A DNA stretch of 64,000 bases from G963704535 sp963704535 (lineage in GTDB: Bacteria > Chloroflexota > Chloroflexia > Chloroflexales > Roseiflexaceae): assembly GCA_963704535.1 (NCBI GenBank), contig OY969916.1, positions 10,974,001-11,038,000 on the forward strand, read 5' to 3'. How positions within the stretch are numbered: position 1 is the first letter of the stretch; each line of letters begins with the position of its first letter. The notes below the pieces were generated by a model. It saw only the letters and a program-made list of their open reading frames with translations. It did not search any database and was not told where the DNA came from. The position numbers were made by a program, and so were the translations under genes. Shown here one piece after another: positions 8,747 through 17,798 of the stretch.

Positions 8747-9378
8747 ACAACCCGGCTCCCGAGCTGAAAGCGGCTGTAGACACGATCGTCGCCGAAATCC
8801 GGCGGCTGATGATCGACCGCGCGACTCCGATTCTGATCGCGCTCGACGGCGGCAGTGGTTCCGGCAAGTCCACCCTGGCCGTGTTGATCGCGGAGGAGTT
8901 GGATGCAGCCTTGATCCAGAGTGACGACTTCTTTGCCGCCGACATCTCCGATGTCGAATGGGAGGCTCGCACCCCCGTAGCACGGGCCGCCGACGCAATT
9001 GATTGGCGACGCTTGCGTGCCGAAGCGCTGGAACCGCTCCGCGCCGGAAAACGCGCGAGGTGGCATGCGTTTGATTTTGAGGCCGGCGTACGCCTCGACG
9101 GGACGTATGCAATGTGCGCCGATTTCGTCGAGCGTACACCTAGCGCCGTGATCGTGCTCGACGGCGCGTACTCAACGCGGCCCGAGCTAGCCGACTTGAT
9201 CGATCTTTCCGTGCTGGTTGACGTGCCGAGCGATGTGTGCCACAAACGGCTCGCCGTGCGCGAAGACAAACAGTTCTTAGCGGCCTGGCATGCGCGTTGG
9301 GATGCTGCGGAGGAGTATTACTTTACATATGTACGACCAAAGTCTTCGTTTGATCTGGTTGTGAGAACGAAGACCTGA
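8743..9378 (+). CDS. P-loop kinase, uridine kinase-like
   Basis: 211 residues with a Walker A motif GGSGSGKST (about residues 36-44) after a short N-terminal helix, a QSDDFFAAD block resembling the Walker B/substrate region of uridine/phosphoribulokinase-type enzymes, and a CHKRLAVRED lid-like segment. The phosphate acceptor is unknown. The TTG start overlaps the stop of the YcaQ-like gene (TTGA), so it is probably expressed with it. Confidence 0.75.
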   Translation: MNNPAPELKAAVDTIVAEIRRLMIDRATPILIALDGGSGSGKSTLAVLIAEELDAALIQSDDFFAADISDVEWEARTPVARAADAIDWRRLRAEALEPLRAGKRARWHAFDFEAGVRLDGTYAMCADFVERTPSAVIVLDGAYSTRPELADLIDLSVLVDVPSDVCHKRLAVREDKQFLAAWHARWDAAEEYYFTYVRPKSSFDLVVRTKT

Positions 9379-9389
9379 CACAGCCTTGG

Positions 9390-9450
9390 CCTAAGAGGCT
9401 GTCTGAAAGGGGGAGTTTGAGGGGGCCGCCTCCTCAAAGGGTTTCACTTG
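9390..9450. repeat. R1 palindromic repeat
   Basis: AGAGGCTGTCTGAAAGGGGG, then the GAGGGGGCCGCCTCCTC core. It ends in CAAAGGGTTTCAC, which is repeated inverted at 9602-9614, so a 13-base inverted pair brackets 9437-9614. Confidence 0.75.
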
Positions 9451-9673
9451 ACAAATGGAGGGCTTCCTGATGCCTTAAACTGCCTCATGGGTGCGTGCCA
9501 GACCTTTTGCGATGCCAACATCTTCCCACCGCATTGGAATGCGGGCGAAATGGCAGCCCTGTAGACAGTTCAAGAGGATGACCCTTTTAGACCCTTACAT
9601 AGTGAAACCCTTTGAGGGGCCGCCTCTTCAGTAGCAAACTCATTGCCATAACCTTCTGTAGCTTCAACATGGC
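9451..9673. other. Intergenic segment without a recognisable gene
   Basis: No supported coding frame. It holds the inverted partner (GTGAAACCCTTTG, 9602-9614) and a half R1 core (GAGGGGCCGCCTCTTC, 9615-9630). Base composition drops toward the AT-rich island that follows. Confidence 0.5.
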
Positions 9674-10386
9674 TTATGATACTAACGGAACGCGTACTGG
9701 TGTATTGGCCTGAAACAGAGCATTAGCTCCGAGTTGGGGGTCGCCTCTCCGTACTGCGAAATGTAAATGAATATTGTCAGTGCCAGTGCCAGTACCAGAG
9801 TTCGACATGATTCCAATCTGTTCGTTGATGCCTAGCTCCTTATCCTTATCAACTTTAGGGAGGCTTCCATCTTGCAGATGGGTGTAGACGGAGTACAATC
9901 CATCCCCGTGGTCCATGACTACAACATTACCATAGCACGACGGTACATTGTTACCTGGAGCCTTGCTGCAATTGTATTGAGCATAAACGACTTTACCGGG
10001 ACGTACTGGATAGACGGCAGTATCGGATGACGTGAAATCGATTCCCCAGTAGTCTCGCCCTGTATGATCTCCCTGGCCTGGTACGAACCCATTCATTGTC
10101 GCGTTGCGGATTGGCGCACTCCAATCGGTTCCTTCTTGTCGTGTGTTGTCAGGCGAAAGAACAACTCCGCCGTCCATATCGTACACGTCGAAGCTCACAG
10201 TAAGCGGGCCACTTCCACCATTAGGAACCTTCACCTTATCCTTAGTTGCATCAAAGAATTGATCAAGTTGCCAGTCACACTCGAATACATCATCGTATGA
10301 AGGCGCAGATGCACTGCACGCAACATGCCAACCTCCACCTGGCCAGGTGGTCGTAAAGTTGACATATTTAACGCCTGCGCTAGCAG
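9674..10386 (-). pseudogene. M23 peptidase, C-terminal part of a gene split by an insertion sequence
   Basis: The frame runs from the inverted repeat of the insertion sequence into a LytM-type domain. Visible features are GDHTGRDYWGID (zinc ligands H and D), YGNVVVMDHGDG, YSVYTHLQ and NIHLHFAV (HxH). N-terminal to this is a beta-rich region with VSFDVYDMDGG. The first residues encoded at the left edge (before SAGVKYVN) come from the insertion sequence. The natural N-terminus is the lipoprotein fragment at 11636-11803 on the other side of the element. Intact, it would have been a surface lipoprotein cutting peptidoglycan crosslinks. The codon use and lower GC differ from neighbours, suggesting transfer. 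Confidence 0.8.
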
Positions 10387-11635
10387 TGGTAGCACCCCCT
10401 TCAACCGTGGTCGAAGGGTCCAGCACTTGAAAAAACAGGGCTCATCTGGCATTCTATACGGCGAGGCTTGCACCTCTCGTCGTATGGAGGACCAAGATGA
10501 ACCCAATGGCACAATTCTGCCATAACCTGGACTGCCCGGCAAGGGGCCAAGTGGGCCAGGGCAATATTACGATCCATAGCCAGAAGGAGCGCCGCTATCG
10601 CTGTAGCACTTGTGGCAAAACCTTCGCCGCTACGACTGGCACGCCATTCTATCGTCTGAGGCTGGCGGTCGATCTGGTCACGATTGTGTTGACCCTGCTT
10701 ACGCATGGCTGTCCGACCCAGGCTACTCAGGCAGCCTTTGGCCTGGATGAGCGTACGGTCGCGAGCTGGTTGCGACGTGCCGGCCAGCACTCTCAGCAGC
10801 TTCACCAGCATCTGGTCCAGCAGGGCCAGATCGACCTCCAACACGTACAAGCCGACGAACTGTGGGTGAAAGTGGTCGGAAGCAAGGTTTGGCAAGCAAT
10901 GGCGATGGCCGTGCCATCGCGCTTGTGGCTGGGTGGTGCCATCAGTGTGCATCGCGACCGTCATCTGATCACAGCGCTGGTCGAGCAGGTGCGAGGGTGC
11001 GCTCTGACGACGGCAATCCTGGTCTGTGTGGACGGCCTGAGCAGCTACGTCAGTGCCTTTCGCAAGGTGTTTCGGCGGCGGTGTGCCGACTGGTAAGGTC
11101 CGGCAGACCTCGTCTGGAAGCGGAGGAGGGATTGCTGATTGGACAGCTCATCAAGCACTACGCCAAGCGCCGCCTCAGCGGTGTGAAGCGGCGGATTGTT
11201 CAGGGCAGCCAGGTCGCCATCACAGCGGTGCTGGAGGCGACTGGCACTGGGACGGATATCAACACCTCCTACATTGAACGCTTGAACGCCACGTTTCGCA
11301 GTTCGCTGGCCTGCTTGGTGCGGCGTGGCAGGGCGATTGCTCACACCGAGAGTTTGCTCAACGCTGGGATGTGGCTGGTAGGGAGCTGTTACAACTTCTG
11401 CTGGTCTCATGACACGCTCCGTGAGCAGGCGCCAAGTGATGCCCGACTGAAGTGGAAGGAACGAACGCCGGCGATGGCGACCGGATTGAGTGATCATCAA
11501 TGGACGATGGCTGAACTGCTCACCTACCAGGTGCCACCCCCGCCCTGGGTGCCACCCAAACGGCGCGGGCGACCACCCAAGCAAAGACCGGCGGTATCAA
11601 CATGATCCCAACCACGGTTGAGTGGGGCGCTACCA
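10387..11635 (+). mobile_element. Insertion sequence with a zinc-ribbon DDE transposase
   Basis: The terminal inverted repeats read TGGTAGCACCCCCTTCAACC (10387) and, inverted from 11635, TGGTAGCGCCCCACTCAACC; similarity continues through CGTGGT. The element is about 1.25 kb. No clear target-site duplication was found next to the ends, so a small deletion or an older insertion is possible. It interrupts the M23 lipoprotein gene. Confidence 0.8.
10497..11605 (+). pseudogene. Transposase of the insertion sequence, two frame breaks
   Basis: About 368 residues when repaired. The N-terminus has a four-cysteine zinc ribbon (CHNLDC ... CSTCGKTF), then a helix-turn-helix (TQATQAAFGLDERTVASW). A DDE-type core follows: ADELWVK, VCVDGLSSY, and NTSYIERLNATFR. 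An N-terminal zinc ribbon is typical of IS1-like and related groups, but I do not assign the family. The frame shifts twice, near 11082 (extra T) and 11100 (extra C); deleting both gives FRRRVPTGKVGRPRLEAEEG. GGAGG lies at the proper distance before ATG 10497. It cannot make an intact enzyme as written. Confidence 0.8.
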
Positions 11636-11803
11636 GGAGTCTATCATCTGGCCTATTTTGTCGAATATAGAGTCTTTGGCCTTATTTGCTTCTTCACTAA
11701 TTTTCTGCTCTGCTTGGTCCTGTGCTTGTTGCTGCATTTCCTGAAGCGGTTGGCAGGACGTAAGCACGAATAAGACACTGAGTGCAAGTAGTGCCTGTCG
11801 CAT
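11636..11803 (-). pseudogene. Lipoprotein signal peptide and N-terminus of the split M23 gene
   Basis: ATG at 11803 behind AAGGGGG encodes MRQALLALSVLFVLTSC, a lipoprotein signal peptide with lipobox LTSC. About 38 residues of glutamine/glutamate-rich coiled coil (QEMQQQAQDQAEQKISEEA) follow, up to the edge of the insertion sequence. The strand and position fit it being the 5' end of the M23 gene whose remainder lies at 9674-10386. Confidence 0.75.
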
Positions 11804-12212
11804 GCCAGCCCCCTTGCCGCAGTAGTGGAGAGCAGCCGTTCGTGCCTACTCTCGGGTTGAAGTCCGCTTTGGATGAGTTGAGTATAGCATCTAGGTCAAT
11901 TAAATGCGGGTTAAGGACAACCCCTCGTTACTGATATACCTGATTGATATGGGCAAAACTATGAATTAGGTGGTTCCGCGAAGTAGTCAGGGAGTTGAGG
12001 GGCCGCCCTCAAGAATCTTTTTCCACCACCGATTTCAAGCAACTCACTGACCTTTTCAGACAGCTTCTAAGGCACAGCGACAGCATCATCTGGGCGTACC
12101 TTCAAAATACGCGTTGTCAGGTCGGCAAGCGACACAGGTTGCTCGGCTGGGTTCTCGGAATGGTAGAGTCCATTACTCTTTGCCGTTAAATAGCTCAATG
12201 AGGGGACACCCA
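11804..12212. other. AT-richer intergenic region holding an R1 copy
   Basis: No supported gene. An R1 repeat in the reverse direction lies at about 11996-12074 (GAGGGGCCGCCCTCAAGAAT, then TTTCCACCACCG, ending TTTTCAGACAGCTTCTAA). With the copy at 9390 it brackets the M23/insertion-sequence island. Confidence 0.5.
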
Positions 12213-12338
12213 TTATGTTCCAGAGGAGAATTGCCATTGCTTGTTAGCTACGTATGCATATGTTATCTTAACGTTGATAAATGCGATCCCTAGCCCCAGT
12301 ACGAATGCAAGCACGAGTTGCGTCTGAAAGCGTTTCAT
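12213..12338 (-). CDS. Small predicted exported or membrane peptide
   Basis: 41 residues beginning MKRFQTQLVLAFVLGLGI, a basic start followed by a hydrophobic stretch that looks like a signal peptide or membrane anchor, with a short polar tail. A strong AAGGAGGG site lies upstream of ATG 12338, the main reason to accept it. No family is recognised. It may be a remnant of a larger gene in this AT-rich island. Confidence 0.45.
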   Translation of the reverse strand: MKRFQTQLVLAFVLGLGIAFINVKITYAYVANKQWQFSSGT

Positions 12339-12628
12339 GACCAAAGTTTCCCTCCTTGTAGGTAAGACGTTCGTAGTATTGGGACTAGAAATTACTATGC
12401 ACTTTGATCTGCTGAATTGGGACATCAGAATTGTATCACCTCTTCCTGATAGGGAAAATGATAAGAGCTTGATAGGTTAAAATAATATTAAAACAGACAA
12501 ATTCATTTGTGGATGGTAGGCGCTGTAACGTCTGGATACCTGCCGAGACAATACTACGGAGGCGCAAACGCGACCTGCTGATCGCCCCTGCACCGGCACA
12601 TCTAATATCTTCCAAGGAGGAACCCCCC

Positions 12629-13831
12629 ATGGCCTACCCGAACCTGACCGTCTACGGCGCGACATGGTGCAGCGACTGCAAGCGCTCCAAGAAGTTCCTG
12701 GGCGAGCAGCGCATCCACTACAACTGGGTCGATATCGAGCACGACGCCGATGGGTTGGCAGTGGTCGAGCGCATCAATAACGGCAAGCGCATCATCCCGA
12801 CGATCGTCTTTGAGGATGGCGGCATCCTGGTCGAGCCGAGCAACGCCGAACTGGCGGCCAAGCTGGGGCTTCAGACCCGCGCGCGGCTGCGCTACTACGA
12901 CTTGATCTGCATCGGCGGCGGGCCGACCAGCCTGACCGCCGCCCTGTACGCGGCGCGCGAGGGGCTAGACGTGCTGGTGATCGAGAGGAGCGGGCTGGGC
13001 GGGCAGGCCGGCATCACCGAGCGGCTCGATAACTTCCCCGGCTTCCCCGAGGGCGTCAGCGGGGCCGAGTTCGCTGACCGGCTGACGCTGCAAGCCCGGC
13101 GCTTCGGCGTCGAGATGCTGCAAGCCCAGGAGGTCGTCGGCCTGCGCACCGAGGCCGAGTCGCGCTACGTCGCTACCGCCGATGGCCAGGAGTATGGGGC
13201 GCGCGCGGTGCTAGTGGCCACTGGCTCGACCTACCGGCGCCTAGATGTGCCGGGCGAGGAGGAACTGATCGGCGCGGGCGTTCACTTCTGCGCCACCTGC
13301 GACGGCCCGTTCTACAAGGGCAGGCACGTGGCCGTGATCGGCGGCGGCAACAGCGCCGGCGAGGAGAGCCTGTTCCTGACCCGCTTCGCTGATCAAGTCA
13401 CCATCCTGGTGCGCGGCGAGGCGCTGACCGCCAGCAAGATCGTGGCCGACAAGGTCAGCGAGAACCCCAAGATCGATGTGCGCTACAACACCGAGGTGCA
13501 GGCGTTCCACGGCGCCGGCGAGGGCGATGCGGTCGCCCCGCCGCTGCGCGGCCTGACGCTCCGCGACCGCCGCACCGGCGAGACCGAGCGGATCGCGCCG
13601 GCCGGCATCTTCGTGTTCATCGGCCTGTCGCCGAATAGCGGCTGGCTGCCGGCCGAGATCAAGCGCGACCACTACGGCTTTGTCGAGACCAATCTGACGC
13701 TCCAGACCAGCATGCCGGGCGTGTTCGCGGCGGGCGACGTGCGCAAGGGCAGCACCAAGCAGGCCGCCAGCGCCGCGGGCGAGGGCGCGACGGCGGCGCT
13801 GATGATCCGCGAGTACCTGAAGGGGGTATGA
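12629..13831 (+). CDS. Glutaredoxin-thioredoxin reductase fusion protein
   Basis: 400 residues. Residues 1-80 form a glutaredoxin/mycoredoxin-like domain with CSDC (C14, C17) and the cis-proline block RIIPTIVF. From residue 90 a complete thioredoxin-reductase-type flavoprotein follows: FAD motif GGGPTSLTAALYAA, redox pair CATC (C221, C224), NAD(P) motif GGGNSAGEES and the C-terminal FAD motif GVFAAGDVR. The fused glutaredoxin is probably the intramolecular electron acceptor, so NADPH can reduce glutaredoxin-type substrates in one polypeptide. The start is ATG 12629 behind AAGGAGG; the frame is open upstream but lacks a site. The next flavoprotein begins right at its stop. Confidence 0.88.
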   Translation: MAYPNLTVYGATWCSDCKRSKKFLGEQRIHYNWVDIEHDADGLAVVERINNGKRIIPTIVFEDGGILVEPSNAELAAKLGLQTRARLRYYDLICIGGGPTSLTAALYAAREGLDVLVIERSGLGGQAGITERLDNFPGFPEGVSGAEFADRLTLQARRFGVEMLQAQEVVGLRTEAESRYVATADGQEYGARAVLVATGSTYRRLDVPGEEELIGAGVHFCATCDGPFYKGRHVAVIGGGNSAGEESLFLTRFADQVTILVRGEALTASKIVADKVSENPKIDVRYNTEVQAFHGAGEGDAVAPPLRGLTLRDRRTGETERIAPAGIFVFIGLSPNSGWLPAEIKRDHYGFVETNLTLQTSMPGVFAAGDVRKGSTKQAASAAGEGATAALMIREYLKGV

Positions 13832-15220
13832 TGAGCGACTCGACAGTATGACGCGATCGTGATCGGCGCCGGACAGGCCGGCGGACCACTGGCGAGCGCG
13901 CTGGCCCGCGCCGGGCGCAAGACGGCCCTGATCGAGCGGAAGCACGTCGGCGGCACATGCGTCAACGAAGGCTGTACGCCGACCAAGACGATGGTCGCCA
14001 GCGGTCGTGTGGCCTACCTGGCCCGCCGCGCGACCGACTATGGCGTCCTGGTCGGGCCGGTCGCCGTGGATATGGCAAAAGTGCGCCAGCGCAAGCGGGC
14101 GATCGTCGAGAGCTTTCGGGGCGGCAGCCAGCGCCAGATCGAGAGCACGGAAGGGCTGGATCTGCTCTTCGGCGAGGCCAGCTTCAGTGGCCCGAAGTCG
14201 GTGGCCGTGCGCCTGAACGATGGCGACACGCGCGAGCTAACCGCCGACTTGATCTTCATCAACGCCGGCGCGCGGCCCAGCAACCCGCCGATCGAGGGGC
14301 TGGACCGCGTTCAGGCGCTGAACTCGACCTCGATCATGGAGCTGGATGTCGTGCCAGAGCACTTGCTAGTGCTGGGCGGCGGCTACATCGGGCTGGAGTT
14401 TGGCCAGATGTTCCGCCGCTTCGGCAGCCAAGTTACCGTGGTGCAGCGCGGCAAGCGCTTGCTGGCCCGCGAGGACGACGACGTGGCCGACGAGGTAGCC
14501 GCGATCCTGCGCGAGGATGGCATCGAGGTGCTGCTGGAGACCGACGCGCTGGGCGTCGAGCAGGATGGCGGCGCGCTGCGGCTACGGGTGCGCTCCCCCG
14601 ATGGCGAACGAACGCTTGAGGGCTCGCATCTGCTGGTTGCAGCCGGGCGCGCGCCGAACAGCGACCGACTTCATCTTGAACGGGCCGGTGTGCGAACCGA
14701 CCGCCACGGCTTTATTACAGTCAACGAGCGGCTAGAGACCAGCGTACCGGGCATCTACGCGCTGGGCGATATCAAGGGTGGGCCGGCCTTCACGCATATC
14801 TCCTACGACGACTTTCGTATCTTGCGCGCCAACCTGCTCGAAGGCGGCCAGGCGACGACTGAGGGGCGGCTGGTGCCGTACACCGTCTTTATCGACCCAC
14901 AGCTCGGCCGCGTCGGCATGAGCGAGCAGGAGGCCCGCGACCAGGGCCGCACGATCCGGGTGGCCAAGCTGCCGATGGCCCATGTCGCCCGCGCGCTGGA
15001 GGTGGACGAGACTCGCGGCTTTATGAAGGCGGTGGTCGACGCCGAGACCGGCCAGATCCTCGGCTGCGCGATCCTGGGGCTTGAAGGCGGCGAGATCATG
15101 GCCGTGCTCCAGATGGCGATGCTGGGCCAGGTACACTACACCACGATCCGCGATGGCGTGTTCGCCCACCCAACGCTGGCCGAGTCGCTGAATAACCTGT
15201 TTATGGGGCTGGATGAGTGA
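13831..15220 (+). pseudogene. Mercuric-reductase-like flavoprotein disulfide reductase, frame break near 13846
   Basis: About 462 residues. ATG 13831 overlaps the stop of the upstream gene, but the frame breaks after five codons. Deleting one G in ACAGTATG (13846) gives MSDSTYDAIVIGAGQAGGPL, a normal FAD-binding N-terminus. The redox motif GGTCVNEGC places C43 and C48 after repair. The NAD(P) motif LGGGYIGLEFGQMF, the GIYALGDIKGG motif and a dimerisation domain ending FAHPTLAESLNNLF are all present. There is no N-terminal HMA domain and no vicinal C-terminal cysteine pair, so mercury reduction is doubtful; a general class I pyridine nucleotide-disulfide oxidoreductase is safer. It is coupled with the glutaredoxin-TrxR fusion. 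Confidence 0.82.
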
Positions 15221-15237
15221 TACCGACCACCGACCGC

Positions 15238-15345
15238 TGACCGCCGACCACCGACCATCGAGGGAGGTGAAGGGGTGAAAGGGTGAAGGGGCCTCACCCT
15301 TTCACCCTTTCACCCTTTCATCTTGTCATCTTGTCGGGAGGTTAC
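15238..15345. repeat. Simple and inverted repeats downstream of the flavoprotein
   Basis: Runs of 'accgaccaccgac', then GGTGAAAGGGTGAAGGGGCC mirrored by CACCCTTTCACCCTTTCACC, then ATCTTGTC twice. The ATCTTGTC unit recurs three times at 19852-19874. Confidence 0.6.
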
Positions 15346-15399
15346 GATCCCGGCTCCGGCGTGGGCATGAGCAGCGTGCGCAGCTATTTCCGAAGTCCC

Positions 15400-15885
15400 T
15401 TACTCGAAGCGGCGCGACTTCATAGCTCGCTCGATATCGCGGTTGGCCTCGCGCTTGGCGATGTCCTCGCGCTTGTCGTAGAGCTTCTTGCCGCGGGCCA
15501 GGCCCAGCTCAACCTTGGCGAGGCGGCTCTTGAAGTAGACCCGCAATGGCACCAGTGTGATCCCCTGGCGCTCCACTAGGCCAAGGATGCGGCTGATCTC
15601 GCGGCGGTGCAGCAGCAGCTTGCGCGGGCGGGTCGGCTCGTGGTTGTAATGGGTGCCGGACTGCTCGTAGGGCGAGATATGCACATCATACAGCCAGACC
15701 TCGCGATCGACGATGCGAGCGTAGCCGCCGCGCAGGTTGAGCCGCCCGGCGCGGATGGCCTTGATCTCGCTGCCGGTCAGGACGATCCCGGCCTCGTAGC
15801 TCTCCTCGATGAAGTAGTCGTGGCGCGCCTTGCGGTTCTCCGCCACGTTCTGATGGCCGTTGCTGCCTGCCATACCTGCCCTCAC
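15400..15885 (-). CDS. smpB: SsrA-binding protein SmpB
   Basis: 161 residues from GTG 15885, or 157 from ATG 15873. The SmpB blocks are all there: ENRKARHDYFIEESYEAGI, LTGSEIKAIRAGRLNL, YDVHISPYEQSG, RKLLLHRREI, LVPLRVYFK and the basic C-terminal tail (KREANRDIERAMKSRR). It binds tmRNA and helps rescue stalled ribosomes. GTG is preferred since GGAGG lies nine bases upstream. That ribosome site sits in one arm of a perfect hairpin (15893-15919). A TATAAT box lies near 15936. No tmRNA gene was found nearby. Confidence 0.93.
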   Translation of the reverse strand: MRAGMAGSNGHQNVAENRKARHDYFIEESYEAGIVLTGSEIKAIRAGRLNLRGGYARIVDREVWLYDVHISPYEQSGTHYNHEPTRPRKLLLHRREISRILGLVERQGITLVPLRVYFKSRLAKVELGLARGKKLYDKREDIAKREANRDIERAMKSRRFE

Positions 15886-15892
15886 ATTGAAA

Positions 15893-15919
15893 CACCTCCG
15901 CTGCCGGGACGCGGAGGTG
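15893..15919 (-). promoter_or_regulatory. Hairpin sequestering the smpB ribosome binding site
   Basis: On the coding strand CACCTCCGC pairs with GCGGAGGTG around a nine-base loop. The 3' arm contains the GGAGG of smpB. The structure is visible; a regulatory effect is inference. Confidence 0.5.
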
Positions 15920-15994
15920 CGCGATGCGATATTATAGCATGCTCGCGGCTTTGTCAGTAGTCAGTTGTCAGTGGTCAGTTGTGGCGCAACTGAT

Positions 15995-16170
15995 AGGAGT
16001 TGCGCGGTCATCTCCCAAACGCGTTTTCAGCCTTCGGCAGCCCTTCGACAGGCTCAGGAGCCGCGGTACTTTTTCTTCCTCATTATCGACGATTTTCGCC
16101 CGGCTGGGCGAAAATCGTCGATGCTGCCGCAGGCAACAGCGGGGTTGAGGACGCCACGGCGTAACTCCTG
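15995..16170. repeat. R2 MITE-like palindromic repeat, copy A
   Basis: The ends AGGAGTTGCGC and GCGTAACTCCT are inverted. Toward the centre come CAGCCTTCGGCAG, a tttttcttcctc tract, and a perfect hairpin ATCGACGATTTTCGCC / GGCGAAAATCGTCGAT at about 16084-16121. Further copies lie at 17604 and 47584. Confidence 0.75.
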
Positions 16171-16189
16171 TAGCTGACTACTGTTGCTG

Positions 16190-17575
16190 TCAGGATGAAG
16201 TGAGCGCTGGTTGTGGCTCCCCGTTGGCGGATGCCCCGCCGGGCGCCGGGCTGAGTGGGTCGGGCAGGGCGTCGGGCAGATCGTCCTCGACCAGGCGGAT
16301 GTGCCGGTTGGCGAAGGCTAGCGCGCTGGCGCCCAGCAGCAGTAGGCCCGAGAGGATGAACAGCAACGCGATGCCCCGGCCTGGGCCGGCGCCCATCAGC
16401 GCCCCGATCGCCGTTCGCGCCAGTGCGCCGCCCTCACGCATCCACGGCTCGAACAGGTAGTCGGCCAGCGGGCCGGCGAGCAGGAAGGCCAGCGGCATCA
16501 TCGCCCGCGAGATCATGTTGCGCATGGCGAACACGCGGCCCTGGACGGCAGGATCAACTTTGGTTTGGAAGATCGCCTGGCTGGGGCCGGAGGCCAGCGG
16601 GACGCAGAATGTCAGGATGAACAGCCCGGCGCCCACGAAGATCGCCGAGGGATACAGGCCGGCGACCAGCAAGCCCAGCGAGGCCAGTGCGATGAAGCCG
16701 ATAACGCCGTGCGTCCGGCGCCGCGGGCCGCCCCAGGCGCTCATCACCACGCTGCCGATCAACATCCCCACGCCGGAGACCATCTGCACGATCCCCAGGA
16801 CGCCAGCGGCGCCGAACGAGAGCACCAGCGGCCCGGTCAGCACGGCGGCGAAGTTGAACAGGAAGTTGACCAGCGCAAAGTACACCAGCAGCCAAAACAG
16901 GCCGTCGCGGTCGCGCAGGTAGCGCCAGCCGAAACGCACGTCGTCCAGCAGCGTCCCCGCGCGCGCGCTCTCCTGGCGCGCAACGTCAGGCTGCGGAATG
17001 CGAACCAGCAGCAGCACGCCGACCCCGACCAGGTAGGTGACGAAGTCGATGATCATAATGCCGCTCAGGCCGATCAGAGTAAACAGCACGCCCGCCAGAA
17101 TCGGGGCGACCAGCATCTCGATCGCCTGGCTCATCTGCATCAGGCCAGCGGCGCGTGGCAGGTCTTTCTTGGGAACCAGCAGGGAGACGGAGGCAGTGTA
17201 GGCCGGCTCCTGGAACGCCGCACAGATCGCATTGCACGTCGCGAGCAGGTAGACGTGCCAGATATCCAGCGCGCCATTGAAGAGGAACAGCGCCGCCACC
17301 AGCGTCACTAGCCCGCTGCCGGTATCGGCCAGCAGCATAAGCCTGCGGCGATCCCAGCGGTCGGCCAGGGCGCCGGCGACCGGCGCCAGCAGGATACGGG
17401 GCAAGTTGCCGAACAGGATCGTCAGCGCAAATGGCGTCGCCTGGCCGGTCCGCTCGAAGATCCAGACGCCTAGGGCGAAGTTGGTCAGGCCGGAGCCGAT
17501 GATTGAGACAAGTTGGCCGAGCCAGATCGAGACAAACGTTCGCATACCGCGCGGCTCAGGAGTGTTCGTTGTCAT
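16190..17575 (-). CDS. MFS exporter (macrolide-efflux/siderophore-export type)
   Basis: 461 residues with about twelve hydrophobic segments. Typical MFS loops are seen: FGNLPRILLAPVAGALADRWDRRRLM (motif A-like DRWDRR) and the domain order of the MefA/EntS-like MFS_3 group. It probably exports a small hydrophobic compound using the proton gradient; the substrate cannot be read. ATG 17575 begins MTTNTPEPRGMRTFV, with a possible internal start at residue 11. It is flanked on both sides by R2 repeats. Confidence 0.85.
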   Translation of the reverse strand: MTTNTPEPRGMRTFVSIWLGQLVSIIGSGLTNFALGVWIFERTGQATPFALTILFGNLPRILLAPVAGALADRWDRRRLMLLADTGSGLVTLVAALFLFNGALDIWHVYLLATCNAICAAFQEPAYTASVSLLVPKKDLPRAAGLMQMSQAIEMLVAPILAGVLFTLIGLSGIMIIDFVTYLVGVGVLLLVRIPQPDVARQESARAGTLLDDVRFGWRYLRDRDGLFWLLVYFALVNFLFNFAAVLTGPLVLSFGAAGVLGIVQMVSGVGMLIGSVVMSAWGGPRRRTHGVIGFIALASLGLLVAGLYPSAIFVGAGLFILTFCVPLASGPSQAIFQTKVDPAVQGRVFAMRNMISRAMMPLAFLLAGPLADYLFEPWMREGGALARTAIGALMGAGPGRGIALLFILSGLLLLGASALAFANRHIRLVEDDLPDALPDPLSPAPGGASANGEPQPALTSS

Positions 17576-17603
17576 AACATCCTCCGGGCGATTATTCTAT
17601 ATG

Positions 17604-17786
17604 ACAGGACTTACGCGGTGGCGCCCGCAACGCCGCTCTTGCCTGCCCTTCGACAAGCTCAGGAAGTTCGGCAGCAAGGTACTTCACCTCTTTTTTATCG
17701 AGGATTTTCGCCCAGCCGGGCGAAAATCCTCGATAAAAGGAAGAAAAAGTACCGCTCTGCCGAAGGCTGAAGCTACGCCCGGTAGG
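17604..17786. repeat. R2 MITE-like palindromic repeat, copy B (inverted)
   Basis: Same design as copy A in the opposite direction: GACTTACGCGGTGGCGCC at the left, central hairpin ATCGAGGATTTTCGCCC / GGGCGAAAATCCTCGAT, then gaagaaaaagtacc, TGCCGAAGGCTG and CTACGCCCGG. The compensating change in the hairpin (CGAGG/CCTCG instead of CGACG/CGTCG) keeps pairing. Confidence 0.75.
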
Positions 17787-17798
17787 TGCCCAGTAGTA

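Noticed and set aside
13831..15220. Mercuric reductase (merA)
   Set aside because: The CVNEGC active site fits, but there is no HMA domain, no C-terminal vicinal cysteines and no mer genes nearby.
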